This document shows positions 1 to 11,579 of a stretch of 64,000 nt of DNA, piece by piece. Below the pieces are notes generated by a model, which had not been told where the DNA came from, ran no database searches, and was given only the letters and a program-made list of their open reading frames with translations. The stretch is from positions 2,137,470 to 2,201,469 of the forward strand of contig JAKSZT010054573.1 of the NCBI GenBank assembly GCA_026826555.1, written 5' to 3'. Source of the DNA: Tolypeutes matacus (Eukaryota; Chordata; Mammalia; Cingulata; Chlamyphoridae). Position 1 is the first letter of the stretch. Every line of letters starts with the position of its first letter. The translations under genes were made by a program, and so were the position numbers.

Positions 1-1004
1 TCTAATGTATTCTCAAATGGTTGAGAGAGAAAGAAAGTAAACGGGGTAAAATGTAAACAATGGTGAATCAGGATGAAAAGTATACAGATTTCTGTATACC
101 ATTTTAGTAAATTTTCTAAACATTTAAGATAATGTTAAAATGAAAATTTCCCCAAATATGAAATGCTGGCAGTATTTACCAGCATGGAGGTGGTGGCTCT
201 TTAGTAATATAAAATCCAGTAATGAGTATATACTGAATATACAAAGAGCAAAGTTGCCATCTTTGAGGGAAGATATTAGCTCTGAATCAAATGATGAATT
301 CATAAATAATAGGCCTACAACCAATAAATAGGATGTTACAAGATGGCAATAAACGTGAATCATTTCCATTGCCAATCTTTAATCTCCATTTGCCATTTTG
401 TGAGATTTAGTACCTCACATGTTTCCAATTAAGTCAAACATAAGATTCATTTGTAGTGTGCTAATACTTGTTTGGGACCCAGGCAATCTTCCTGATCCTT
501 TTACCTTCCTGAAGGAAACAAGAAAATAAAAAATTTCCTCCTGGTTTACTTCATTGTTTCCTTCTTTTAGATTATTCTTTACCTATAAAGAATTTTCTTT
601 TGACTTAAAAAAATATTTGAAAAGGACAAGTGTATACATTAAAAGGAAACAATAATGATGGAATGCAGTATTAATTTAGTGAAATAAAAATTTTGAATTA
701 TGGTTTCTCAATTTTCACTAACTCTCTCAGTTTCTGCATTCATTTCTTCCAGTGAATAGAAAACTGGAAATCATATACGTATCACATTTACCGATATCCG
801 CCTGAAATAAAAATATTATAAAGTTAGAAAACGACATTGCCAAAGTTCTTTTAACTCTCTGGCCAGTGATACCCCAGCCATAGATCATCTTTTGTGGATT
901 TTCTTGGACCCTTGTCTGTTCTTAGTCTTCCTCCTTTTCCTTTCATTTTGGCCATTTTATTCAATACTTATTCTGGTGTCACGTAGCTTTGGATTAGAGA
1001 AGCT
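1..1004. other. Unassigned AT-rich unique DNA
   Basis: I see no exon, RNA gene or repeat family that I can name. Both strands have frequent stops and the longest open frames are under 90 codons. This is most simply intergenic or intronic sequence. Confidence 0.5.
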
Positions 1005-2420
1005 AATTTAAATGCAAATTCATTGACTTTGTTTTTGCTACCTTCTTTTATGAAAGCTTGGTGATGGCACTGAGCCTACATGTGGGCTCCAATTTTTGTT
1101 TCCTTACTTTCCAATGAGTGAAAGTTTGCTAGACAATTTTACTCTGCCAGTACACTTTTCAATCTTCAGGGCCCTCAGGCGCAGATTTAAGTCAAGGCAG
1201 TCCAATTGCCTCCCAGGTTGGATTGAAAGGCACTTTCAAGACCGCCTCAATTCAAGAATTGTCAAAGAATGGACAAACAGAAAATGGTTTTGTAGATCTA
1301 AGAGTGTAAGACAGCCTGGAGAAATGGGGAATAAAACTCTAAGCAAAAGACCTCTTATAATTTAAAGAACGTGGCTCTGGAGAGATAAGTCCACATTACG
1401 TTTCTCCTAAAAATTACTTCAACACACTTTGTACTAGCTTAGACATCAGATTCCCAGGTTTGAAATTTTCTTAGGAAAAATGGTATGTAATAAATTATAA
1501 ACATTCCTAACTTTTTGTAAACTGAGTCTTATTATTATCGGAGCTATTATTACATAGTGGTCCACCTACATTTATGAAATAACTCAGACAACTAAAAGTC
1601 AAACCTTCCAGACACACAGCAGCCAATCAAGAGCTTAAGAAGCTGAAGTGACTATCTTGTATGACCACAATTCCTAGTTCCGAGAGAAGCCACACGTAGG
1701 CAATCTCCCCCTGCCCCCCAGCATTGAGGGGGCCCCATTCCCTGCCATTGGATCAGGCCAGGGGTCAACACTGGGCCAGAATGGGACCAATCAGATTCAT
1801 CTTTCCGGGGTAGGGGTTTGGAACTGAAAGTATCTAGCCGAATCTGAACTGGTCTTTTGAAAATAGAAAACATACAAGTAGGGGCTAGGAGGCAGCCAGT
1901 TCCAGAGAACTGGAAAAAGACAAGGTACAGAGAAACGAGGATGCAACCAATGGGCTGGTTAAAAGATAACTTTCCAAAAAGGTGAAACCATGACACTTAT
2001 AGAGATATAAAGATATGTCAGAAATATTTTATTTTGCTCATAGAATAGGAGACATCTAGGCAGGTATTACAACCATTTGAAGGGAAAAGACAAAAATTTT
2101 TAAGGAGTAAAGGAATTGAACTGTAAATGGAGGCAAATTGATTTTTCTACAGGAGGATGGCAGTCAATTGAAAAACCCTAAGGTTAAAATTTGCATCTCT
2201 ATAGGCTACCTACAATTTCTAAAGAGACACAAAACAGCCCAAAGACAATGAACTGGGCTAGACTCCCACAGATTGGGAGGATGCACTATAGAAAACGCAC
2301 AGCACAAAATGTTTTTCAGCAGGCTGATAGAATCAGAGACAAGATATGTCACCTGGTCCCTGACAGTATTTCAACTCCTGGTTCTCGTCTTGCTAGAAGC
2401 CCAGCCTCCCTTTGATGTCA
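1005..2420 (+). repeat. Copy A of a diverged local duplication
   Basis: Three blocks here (about 1005-1117, 2076-2152 and 2204-2340) recur in the same order and orientation at 3393-3505, 3657-3735 and 4337-4490. The first block is 113 bases long in both copies, with roughly three quarters of bases shared, and both copies keep an octamer-type ATGCAAAT (1012-1019 here). The stretch between blocks (1118-2075) has no counterpart in copy B. It includes 1641-1990, a GC-richer segment that resembles an old interspersed repeat I cannot name. The unit could be an ancient segmental duplication or two members of an unrecognised repeat or ERV-internal family. It is not coding as far as I can see. Confidence 0.6.
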
Positions 2421-3102
2421 TGAGATCCTTGCCAGAAAGTTGATTTTGGCTTACATTAATTGAGTTAATTTCTGACACTTGTATCCTTAATTGAGGTGGT
2501 TCAAAAAGGCCATTCACGGAGCCTGGTCGTGAGAGCGCAGAGGGATCATGGGTCAGTCCCCGTGAATGTGGCTCAACGGATCAGTGTTGTCCAAGCTGTG
2601 AGCCCAGCGGCACACCCCCCTCCGGACCACTCCCTGCTAGACCCGTGCTAATGGTCTTCCTGCCACCTGGAAGCCTCCCACCGACATCCCACATGTTCCA
2701 ATCTGGTTTCTCGTACAGGGTCCATGTTGGATGCTATATTTACCATACAGCCTATTTAATTCCCTCCATCAGTAAGTCATCTGGTCCACTTTCAGCACCC
2801 ACCGCTATTTATGCCTACTTCCTTACAGCACCTCCCACACATTAATTTGAATTATAGTTCATCATGAATATGTTTTCTAGCCTATATCCTCGGTATACAC
2901 TAAAGCCTCTGGCAAGGGTTTGTGTTAGAGACATGATCTAATGAAGTCTTGTGAGATGAATGAATGGATGCTGTTCATTCGTGTTTGAGGCTCTCCATTG
3001 CCCCCATGGTTATCCCAGCTCTAAAAGGAATGAGTGGGTTAGTGACACTCGCTACAGACAACGTATGTTTGAAAATCTGCCCTGGCCATGAGCGGTTCCC
3101 TC

Positions 3103-3150
3103 CACACACACACCTGCACACACACACACGTGCACACACACACGTGTGCA
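3103..3150. repeat. (CA)n microsatellite, interrupted
   Basis: Runs of CA dinucleotides are broken by CTG and GTG interruptions. The histidine/threonine-rich open frame across it is a by-product of the repeat. Confidence 0.9.
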
Positions 3151-3392
3151 CTCCTGAGAACTTCTCCCTCAACACCCAGGCTTGGGGCCATCAAATACTT
3201 CAGCACCGGGAGTTCTCATCCTCTGCTCATTGTGAAAAGGGTGGACTGGGAAGCTGGACACATGTGAAACTATTTTTCTCCATCAGGAATTTGGAGTTGA
3301 GGTTTAGAGACACTGTTCATTTGAAGAATGGAATAGTCATGTTCTCAAGTGCATGTAGCATCAGTAAAAACAAGGACAAAATTTAAAGACTG

Positions 3393-4600
3393 AATTTAAA
3401 TGCAAATCTGCTGACTTTGTGCTTTGCTAGCTTATCTTCTGAGAGTTTGGTGATGGCGCTGAAACTATGGGTGAGCTCCCATATTTGTTTCCTTACTTCC
3501 AATGACTCTTCCATGCCCTTTGGATTGAGTTATAAAATACTTCTGCATGGACAAGGGAAAAAGTAAAATCATGACTTTAATGCAGATAAAGAATGGACAC
3601 GTGTTAAAGAACTTTTACTCATTAAGCAATGAGGAAACCATATGAATTTATAACCAGTTCAAAGGGATAACACACTAATTTTTATGGAGCCAAGGAATTG
3701 AATTGCAAATGGAGGTAAAACCGTCTTTTTCTACATCCAAACAAAACTGTGTACATGAATGCTCATACCAGAACTACTCAAAAAAGCCAAAAGGCGGAAG
3801 AAACACAAATGTCCATCAGCAGATGAAGGGGCAGCAGAATTTGCTCTCCTTACCCTGGAATATTATTCAGCCTCATAAAGGAATGAAGTGCCAATAGACT
3901 GTAACATGGACGAACCTTGCAAACATCATGCTGAGTGAAATCAGCTACCCACTAAGGCCAATACTGTAGTTCCATTTATCCGAGGGATCCAGAAGAGGTA
4001 AATCCTCGGAGACAGGAAGTAGATCAGCGGTTGCCAGGGGCTGGGGGTGGGGCTGCGGGGAGAGGGGGAAATGGAAAATGACTGCTTTATGGGTATAGGA
4101 TTTCTGTGTGGGGTGATGGAAAAATTCTGGAACAAGATAATGTTGATGGTTGTACAACACTGTGAATGTATTTAAGGACACTGAAATATACATTAAAAAT
4201 AGTTAAAATGGTAAAATTTATATTATGTGTATTTTACCACAATTTAAAAATATTTAAGATTTTAAAAAAAGCTTCCCACGGGGTAGGGGGAGGTCAATAG
4301 AAACTCGACTGGAGGAGAGAGATGGCAAACCCATCAGTTACCTACAATTTATTAAGAGGTGTGCAATGCAGTAGCTCCAGTCTATAACCAGGGCAAGAAT
4401 CGCATGGTCTGGAAGGGCGGGCTGTAGCCAAAGCACAGTTTTTAGTTGAAGTACAAAATGTTTTTCTGCAGGTCTATGCAGGGAGAGGGAGAGAGAGCTA
4501 ACAGTCTGTTTTCTAATGTCTTTGCAGTACCTAATTTCCCTTCTCAAGAGGCCCAGATCTCCACCCTCCCTTGGGTCTCAGAAGGGCGCTTTGGTATTCT
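3393..4600 (+). repeat. Copy B of the local duplication, split by an L1 fragment
   Basis: This is the direct partner of the 1.0-2.4 kb segment. Block 1 (3393-3505) keeps ATGCAAAT at 3400-3407. Blocks 2 and 3 are separated by an L1 3' end at about 3736-4270. That L1 has no equivalent in copy A, so it entered after the duplication. The spacing between blocks 1 and 2 is about 150 bases here against about 960 in copy A, so copy A also gained sequence or copy B lost it. Confidence 0.6.
3736..4270 (+). mobile_element. LINE-1 3'-end fragment
   Basis: The sequence reads as the classical old-L1 3' untranslated region: a segment on animals-per-window-type 'aatattattcagcc' and 'aaacatcatgctgagtgaa' motifs, then a G-rich tract near 4030-4070, then a terminal 'ttgtacaacactgtgaat' block and an A-rich end. 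It lies within duplication copy B. No reverse transcriptase coding sequence remains. Confidence 0.75.
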
Positions 4601-5900
4601 TGAAATAGATTGTGTTTATCTTGCGGCACTTCTGTAAGAGGTTTTCTGTTTTTTTGCAAACAAAAATCCCTTTGATACGATCGCATTCAGAAAAGGGACA
4701 ACACTGGCCAAGGAGACTCTCTGACAGCTCGGTTGCCTTCCCTCGGCAGGCGTCTGGAATTGTTTTGGTTAACGGGGGGCCTCGGCAGCCTTGGATAGAC
4801 ACACTCACTTGAGTCCAGTTGCTTCCAGAATGCCCCGATGCCCGGCTGTGGCTCAGAAAAAAATGTAAGGGAAAGAAGTCTTAGACGTCAGACTCGAAGC
4901 AAGTGGTGACAATCACAACAGAGGAGCGTATCTTTTCTTGAAAAGCAGATGCTCTGGCCACACGTGGCCAGCATTTCTACTCAGCACCCATGGACTGAAG
5001 CTGAGGGGTGGCCCCTCTTGGACAGGGCGTGCTGCTGCGCTTGGGCAGACGCCCCATCCCCTGGCATCCTCCCTTCAGCGCGCTCTGCCCGGACGCTGCA
5101 CGCGTCAGAGTTACTAAGCTCTACCTGACAGCCTCGCCCCTCGGTCTTGACCCAAGGGAGACCCTCACTCCTTTGATGCAACCTCTTCAGACACACGCCG
5201 ACCTAGTCCAAATGCTCTTCCCTCAGACCGCAGCTGGGGGCCCTTTTAACTTTATTTCACCTAGGATGACCTTGCACCTTGCAAGGAAACTTGGTCCCAG
5301 AAGTCAGGGTTCCTCAAATAGCATCCTGCTTGGAGGACCGATGGATGGTTCTCAAACACTCTTGAGGCTGTGTTTCACAAACTGGCTCTCAGACTCAATC
5401 TTTGCCTCAAACCCAGTGATGCTAAGTGAAAAAAAAACCACTATTTAAACACATCATTATTATTTAAACACTTCATGATCATACCGTGTAAACAGACTTT
5501 TACAAAAGTTACAGGTAAAATGATTGCTGTCATTTCTCACCCTTCCTAGAGCCCACACCCCGTTTGTTTTTTTTTTCCTTAACATGTATTTAGAATTTTA
5601 AATATCTGCCAACTTCATTTTGCCTTTTTTATTCTTAATTTTTATTAAGAATTCAGTTGTCCAGAGAATGATTTAGTCACCTTTATTCTCTTCTCATAGA
5701 CATTCTAGATGAAAATTAATTTCCTAAAATGATGAAATGATCTTTTGTTAAAAAATTTTAAATGCTTAAGCTGCACTAACTTACATATCTTCATAATAAT
5801 AGTAAGAAATCAATAGAAAATAACAAGCAAAAAAGTGTCTACCTTGGGGCTATGTTAAAAAATTGATTTCTTAGACTCAGAACTGGAGGGACCCTAGAAG
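4600..5900. other. Unassigned DNA; one 146-codon open frame, not called a gene
   Basis: An open frame runs on the plus strand from 5008 to 5448. It has no domain I recognise, no low-complexity explanation and no splice context I can support. An opposing 71-codon frame overlaps it, as expected of a GC-richer non-coding patch. At 5440-5480 a short AT-rich motif with 'atttaaacac' is repeated twice. The rest looks unique. Confidence 0.4.
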
Positions 5901-5907
5901 TAAAAAT

Positions 5908-5990
5908 AGTTCTGTGGTCCTCAAACCTTTTAGTTTTCCTTAGCTGTGGACCCCTTTTTCAGATAAAAATCTAACAAAATACAGTATGAA
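5908..5990. mobile_element. Possible hAT/MER5-like terminal fragment
   Basis: A 'ggtcctcaaacctttt' block followed by 'gtggacccctttt' resembles the terminal region of old hAT-type non-autonomous elements. It is short and has no partner terminus, so the call is weak. Confidence 0.3.
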
Positions 5991-6007
5991 AAACGGATAT
6001 GAGCTAA

Positions 6008-6112
6008 GTTCCATTTTACAAACAAGGGAACTGAAGCCCAGAAAGGCTAAGTGACCCATCCAAAGGTCTAAGTGGCAAAGAGAGGCTAGAACCCAGGCAT
6101 CGTGACTTCTTA
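6008..6112 (-). repeat. MIR SINE fragment (reverse)
   Basis: The order 'ccattttacaaa', 'ggaactgaagcccagaaag', 'gctaagtgaccc', 'agaacccaggcat' matches the reverse complement of the MIR core. Ends are lost, as is usual for this ancient family. Confidence 0.8.
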
Positions 6113-6700
6113 TGCCAACTCAAACTCACAGCCTGAGCATTTCATTGGGCCAGTACGTGTGTGTCTGTGTCTTGTAATTCTGTTTAAATGGGGCGTATCG
6201 TTTATTACTTATAAGGGAACACCTCCTAAGTGTTTGAAGACGAGATTCTCCTTCACTGCCTGCAGCCATAGGTTTATCACTAAGCAGTAGACGGCAACAG
6301 AGGGTACAAGGGAAGGTGGCAAGGCAACAACAGCTTGATGAAACAGCCATATCTAATAGACCGTGGGAATCACCATGGACTTGATGACATTGACCAAGCA
6401 GCCAAGAAGGCTGCATTGACATTTATGTAAAGAAAACATGCCTAATTCAAGGTTGAACCTCAAATGCTCCAACCATCCTACAGAAGTGAGACATATGTGA
6501 GGCTCAGGAAAAAATAATACAGTGTACTGATTTTTTTTCTTTTCACTACTTGTTCGTTTTATTTTATTTTTTTAACTTTTTATTTTGAAATAATTTCAAA
6601 CTTACAGGATAGTTGCAAAAATAATATAAACCCTACACAGAGAACTCCAATAGACCTCACCCTCTAGATTCCCCAGTTTTAACATTTTGCCACATTTGTC

Positions 6701-6731
6701 ATCCATCTATCTATCTATATCATCTATCTAC

Positions 6732-6768
<37 letters not shown>

Positions 6769-7006
6769 ATCTGTCTACATCTATCAATCATCATCTATCC
6801 ATTCAACGATCCATTGATCCATCAATCCATCCACCTCTGTCATCTATCATCTATTATCTATCTATCTATCTATCATCAATCATCTACCATCTATTTATCT
6901 ATTATCTATCTATCATCTATCATCATCAATCTGTCATCTATTATCTATCATTAATCATCTACCATCTATTTATCTATCATCTATCACCTATCATCATCTA
7001 TCTGTC

Positions 7007-7059
<53 letters not shown>

Positions 7060-7069
7060 NNNNNNNNNN

Positions 7070-7115
<46 letters not shown>

Positions 7116-7126
7116 ATCTATCATCT
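6701..7126. repeat. (TCTA)n compound microsatellite with assembly gap
   Basis: Tetranucleotide TCTA array with ATC and CATC interruptions, about 426 bases in this assembly. Ten N bases lie at 7060-7069 inside the purest part, so the true length is not known. The 150-codon isoleucine/tyrosine/leucine/serine frame over it is a translation of the repeat and not a protein. Confidence 0.97.
7060..7069. other. Assembly gap (10 N)
   Basis: Ten undetermined bases in the middle of a perfect TCTA run. Ten is likely a placeholder length. Confidence 0.99.
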
Positions 7127-7260
7127 CCCAAACATTTGAGAGCAGGTTGCACGCATCATAATCTTGAACACCATAATACTTCCACGTACATTTCCTGTGA
7201 ACAAGCCTATTCATTTATGTGCATTTCATTGTAATCGTTATCATCAGTGAACTATGTTGC

Positions 7261-8150
7261 TTTAAGATTACAGCTTTTCAGCATTGGCCACTGCTCAGCA
7301 GGCAGACACTGGAGACTCAGCAGACAGTTTTGAGATGCCTTGTTCTGAAGCTGCTGGCTACTCAGGTTGTTACTTGAACAGGTGGAGGTCTACCAGGTCC
7401 CTTGGTTCTCACTCGTTTACACCCAGATTCTCCCTCAGCCTGTGATAAGGGCCCAATAGCATTGGCCATCTAGGTTTCTTTGGCATCCGTGAAGAGGTCT
7501 CTCTAGCCCTGCTTTCCCCTTCTTCCTCTCTCTTTGGCGCTTGTCTTTGGAGATGCTTGCGGTTTGCTGGTCACCTTCACCGTGTCAGATCCTCCAACTG
7601 GTCTCAGAGCGGAATTCATACTGCTTGTCTGTCTGTGATGAAATGATGATGACACACACCCCAAAGGCTACCACTGCTTTCCTTGCCTTTTCTCCTTCCA
7701 TTCTGTTTAGGGGTCGGAGTCTTGGCAAACAGGGGGACCAGGCTGGTCCAGGCACCCTCTGCTGCCCTCTGGTTTCCTTCCATTGACTGCAGCAGCCCAG
7801 CCTGCCCCACTGCACTTCCCCAGCCTGTTCTGCAGAGAGGCACTGACCACACTCCCAGCTGACCAATGAGTAAAGGGGGGTGGTCTAAGTAGATATTCCA
7901 GGGGAGGCAAAATCACATCTAGTTTCAGTATGCTAAAGATAGAATATGAGCCCATCAGGAATCATCAGAAAACTAGGGGGAAAAAAAAGAAGACAAATAC
8001 ATCTGTGGCAAAGATGAAAAATCTTTTATTTTTTTTAAAGTTAAAAAGGAAAGTGTTGAGTTTTAAAAAGTAGTTTCCTCATGCATCTGGTATGACTGGC
8101 AAAGTTGAAAAAAATTAGAAATACTTAATACTAGTTTACAACATTGATGT
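7261..8150. other. Unassigned DNA
   Basis: No recognised repeat or exon. Short overlapping frames on both strands around 7540-7870 reflect a GC-richer patch and lack any known motif. Confidence 0.4.
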
Positions 8151-8167
8151 ATAAAAGAACAGTTGGA

Positions 8168-8264
8168 TTGAATTTTAGGAGTAATGTTTCCATAACTTGT
8201 TGAGCTGTCTTTTTCTGTTCTTTTATTTTTTGTGAATTTGAAATAAAGTTGCTAATAAAAAATA
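8168..8264 (+). mobile_element. Tiny retroposed 3' end with 15-bp target duplication
   Basis: The 15-mer AAAAGAACAGTTGGA occurs at 8153-8167 and again at 8265-8279. It brackets a 97-base insert that has an AATAAA signal at 8242-8247 and ends in an A-rich tail. The left duplication starts in an AT/AAAA context, as expected for L1 endonuclease. The parent transcript is not recognised. It may be a severely truncated processed mRNA 3' UTR. Confidence 0.65.
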
Positions 8265-8289
8265 AAAAGAACAGTTGGAAATACATATA

Positions 8290-8731
8290 AAAAATCTTAA
8301 ATGTGCATGCACTTCTATTCAGCAATTCCACTTTAGAAATTTATCCCAGGAAGGTGAACAGACAAATGTGCTTACAGGGATGTACAAACGTGCTCTTTAA
8401 AGCACCTGTGTAAAATAGTGAAAGTTTGAGAAACACTCTAAATGTTCACCATTATAGCTGGTTAAACAAATTATAGTACAATTTGTACAATGAAACATTA
8501 GGGAGCTACTTCAACTGATGATAGAGATAGATGATAGGTAAATAGAGAAGATGATACATAGAGGACAGATAGAGATGGATGGTTGGAGAGAAAGATGATA
8601 GACAGATACACAGGTAGGCAGAGAAAACAGAGATGGGTGGATGGATGGATGGATGGATGGATGGATGGATGGGTGGATGGATGGATGGGTGGATGAATTG
8701 ATGAATGGATGGACATAGATAATAGGTAGAT

Positions 8732-8791
<60 letters not shown>

Positions 8792-9062
8792 TTAAAAGTT
8801 ACTCTTGATCTATTCTTGTGGAGGAAAAAAAGCACATTCAAGATACCATGTAAAATAACATATGTGTCTCCAGGTACATGTATATATGCACGTGTGTGTG
8901 TGTGTGTGCGTACTGATATTTGGGTGGCATATCCTTGAATATATTTACAGTGGTTCTCTGTACATATTGGAACTTGAAGATGCAATTTTAATTCTGCTCT
9001 AATTTGTACTTTTTGAATTATTTTACAATAAACAAGTCTTTATTTATTTAATTTAAAAGAAT
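8290..9062 (+). mobile_element. Old LINE-1 3' region interrupted by microsatellites
   Basis: The left part (8290-8514) has the 'cagcaattccactttagaa' and 'ttatcccaggaa' style motifs of L1 3' regions, then 'tttgagaaacactctaaatg'. After the simple-repeat block, 8791-9062 continues to an AATAAA-containing, A-rich terminus near 9030-9060. No coding potential is left. Confidence 0.6.
8515..8790. repeat. (GATA)n/(GGAT)n compound microsatellite
   Basis: Degenerate GATA units give way to a purer GGAT array (about 8633-8695) and then a near-perfect GATA array (about 8730-8790). The 159-codon minus-strand frame rich in I-H-P-S and Y-L-S-I is the translation of this array. Confidence 0.97.
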
Positions 9063-9647
9063 AAAGCAATTTTCAGTAGAATGAAGAAGGGAAGGTCCCC
9101 GAGAGTTTGAATCAAAGTCCTCTGGAGACATCATAAATAATGCCTTTCATATTAATTTTCTTTTGTATTTATCAGCCAGTGATTATAACGATATCATGAG
9201 TTACATTTTTTAATGCCAGGATGCACACTTTTCTAAGAGAACCAAAGTGTGTTCTAACGATTCAGCATAAACAACCCAGAAAATGTACAAACTTCCATGT
9301 CCTTAGCCAGGGCCCCCAGGATGGTGTCAGCAGCATCCATACGTAACTTCCTGAAGGCAGGGGCTCCACACTGGAGAAAATGCTGCCAGCAGCGGACAGC
9401 TGATCTACTGTTAAAGAGCTACGGGAGGTACAAAGTAGTCTCACGTCAATGAGGATCAACGTTGCATGTTGCCTTCTAGATAATTCCCGCTGAGTCCTTC
9501 CTGGTGGCATCACAGAATTTAAGCAAGTCATCAGAGAACTCTCTTTCTGTTCCTCTGAAAAGGAAGGTGAGCATTCAGAGTCTCACTCGAGTTTCTTATT
9601 TGTGGGAAACCCTTCATTGACTATTTCTACTATTACCATTGGTACTA

Positions 9648-9797
9648 CAAGCAGTCCTCGTTTTACACAGTCCCAGATTCCAAGGATATCAGGAAAGTCT
9701 CTTCACTCTGCACCTCTCAGCTACTGCACAAAGTGAAGACAGTTCTGATGTGCCTGAGTTTTAGATAACAGGTACCAGTTAAAGTGAGGACTGCCTG
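9648..9797. mobile_element. Short inverted-repeat element (MITE)
   Basis: The left end reads CAAGCAGTCCTCGTTTTAC. The right end is the inverted partner, GAGGACTGCCTG preceded by 'aaagt'. The total is about 150 bases. A TA precedes the left end, and a TA follows the right end after four extra bases, so a TA target duplication is possible but not clean. A Tigger/mariner-type non-autonomous element fits best. Confidence 0.5.
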
Positions 9798-9869
9798 CCT
9801 GTAGATTTGATTATCCCTAACGGCAATACCACTATGGATGATGATGGTGGTTTACACTGGTCAGCCCGA

Positions 9870-10025
9870 ACCAAGAGCCATGCCTTGGGCTAGTAGGTGC
9901 ACGTGGATTCTCTCTTGTGAGTTACCTACTGTCATTGCTAACCTTTTACAGAATTCAGATGAAGGTGTAAAGTAGCTTACTCAAGGTCATGCAATTGTAA
10001 TTTTCAGAGTAAGTGCTTGTGTCAA
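9870..10025 (-). repeat. Possible MIR remnant (reverse)
   Basis: The segment 'gtaaagtagcttactcaag' followed by 'gtcatgcaattgtaa' resembles the reverse MIR core but is strongly diverged. Confidence 0.4.
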
Positions 10026-11084
10026 GGGCCTCCTGGAAGGGGTAGCATCTGATGTGGGCTTTGGCTAAATGGGGGAGAGGGTTCTGGGGAGAGATAACAG
10101 AAACACCCAAAATTTGAAAGCCAGAAAAGGGCAGTAACAATGAGTGCTTCAGTGTGGATGGGGTGTGAGAAGGCCTAGGACTTTGGGGTGTCTCAAATTA
10201 CAGCTCAGGAGCAAGGGGGACACTAGCTCAAGCCAGAGAAGCTCCCCATGGTCCTAAGCATACAAATTTGAGGCGCAGTTTTCAGTTGATTTCTAAAATA
10301 ATGTCATCAGGGTTTGGAGTTATGAAATATCTGTAATCCACCAGAAAGCCAGTGAAGCAGAATCTTCTGTGCTGGGCCACATGGGCTTCCATCAATCATG
10401 CCCAGACCTGAACTTGAGATGAAGAGCCACTCTTGGCACCCCCTTTTTGGTTCTTCCTAGTTGGATCTGGATTCTGAGCATAGGCTTTGTATTCAGTCTG
10501 AGTCAAGCAAAAAGCCTATGGAGAACAACTTCAGAGAAATCGTTCACATCTTTCGCAACAACTATTTGTGAATTCAGACCTATTTTATTAGGTAAAATAG
10601 GACTGTCTCATGGGATACTATACAAAATTGAGAATTTACAAACAAGTCATTTTTCTTGCGCCATACGTTGGAAGTACCTTAGTCAATATTCTCTTTAAAA
10701 TGACTTTCTCTTTTCTTTCAGTGTACAGATGGATAGAAACATGTTTTTCCCTTATAATGTCAAAGTGTGTTTGTTCGACATTTGTGAAACTTGCTGCGTA
10801 GGAACCTTGATCCAACAATTTTGGAATAAAACCAGATAAATGACAACTGAACAAAAATGGACATCTTTCACTCTGCAGTTCATAGATACAATAAACTAAT
10901 AATGAATTAAATAATAACTGCACAGGAGAGACTCAGAAAACCATTATTAAAGCCTGAGGATGAGTGATTCCTAATACCTTCTGGTCCCTTCTTGGGCTCC
11001 TAACTGATGGGGTGTTTAAACAAGGAAAACTATTAAATTGGAAATCATTAGTTTTATCATCACAGTAAAAACTCTCTAAAATGA

Positions 11085-11345
11085 CCTCCATTTAATCATC
11101 TTGTCCAATTAATCAGCAGAGCCCGTTCCTTCTGTAAAACATTTTGGCTAATTCCCTAATACATTGAACTTCGGCGGCAAGCAGACCAGCTTTAGGTGAC
11201 CTTCTGTTTCCAGGAGCCAAGTGGTTTGCTTAACATAATTCAGTCGATTTTATCTCAAATATGTTTATACCAGTTGTACTTGCTATTGTAATTATGGGAT
11301 GTAATTAGCTATTATACAAACTAATAACATTTCAGTGTAAAAAGA
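11085..11345. promoter_or_regulatory. Candidate conserved non-coding block rich in homeodomain-type sites
   Basis: Unlike its repeat-laden neighbours, this unique segment is packed with TAAT/ATTA cores: 'atttaatcatc', 'ccaattaatcag', 'ggctaattccctaatac', 'gtaattatggg', 'gtaattagctattat'. It contains no simple repeat and no coding frame. Such density is typical of developmental enhancers but can arise in AT-rich DNA. The regulatory role is inference only. Confidence 0.25.
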
Positions 11346-11579
11346 AAGAGAGCCGCTATTATCAGGAAAATGTACCTGTAGGCATTGGAACTGAGCTGAC
11401 ATTTGCTATTAAATTAAATGCGGGCAACATAACGGTAAAAGCATGGGAAGAAAAACCATAAATATCTAGAAGCATAGGGTACCGAGGCTGATTTATATGT
11501 GTCTTAATTCTGACTTCCGCCATAAAGAAATCAATACCGGAAATTATGTATAATAGAGTCATTATCTAAAGCTGATAAG

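Larger units (their letters stand above)
6551..7260. repeat. Ancient LINE-like repeat split by a TCTA microsatellite
   Basis: The left part (6551-6699) carries 'tattttgaaataatttcaaac' style sequence followed by 'gttgcaaaaataatat' and 'acattttgccacattt'. The right part (7126-7260) continues with 'catttgagagcaggttgca' and 'tttcctgtgaacaag'. In related copies these two parts are joined by a short pyrimidine-rich simple tract, so the long TCTA array seems to have expanded from within the element. Exact family is uncertain (old L1 or similar). Confidence 0.55.

Noticed and set aside
5008..5448. 146-codon plus-strand frame as an exon or small gene
   Set aside because: No domain, no conserved-looking splice context and no repeat evidence either way. 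Not supportable from sequence alone.
6687..7139. 150-codon open frame rich in Ile/Tyr/Leu/Ser
   Set aside because: It is the translation of a TCTA microsatellite and spans ten N bases.
8506..8985. 159-codon minus-strand frame with I-H-P-S and Y-L-S-I repeats
   Set aside because: It is the translation of GGAT and GATA arrays.
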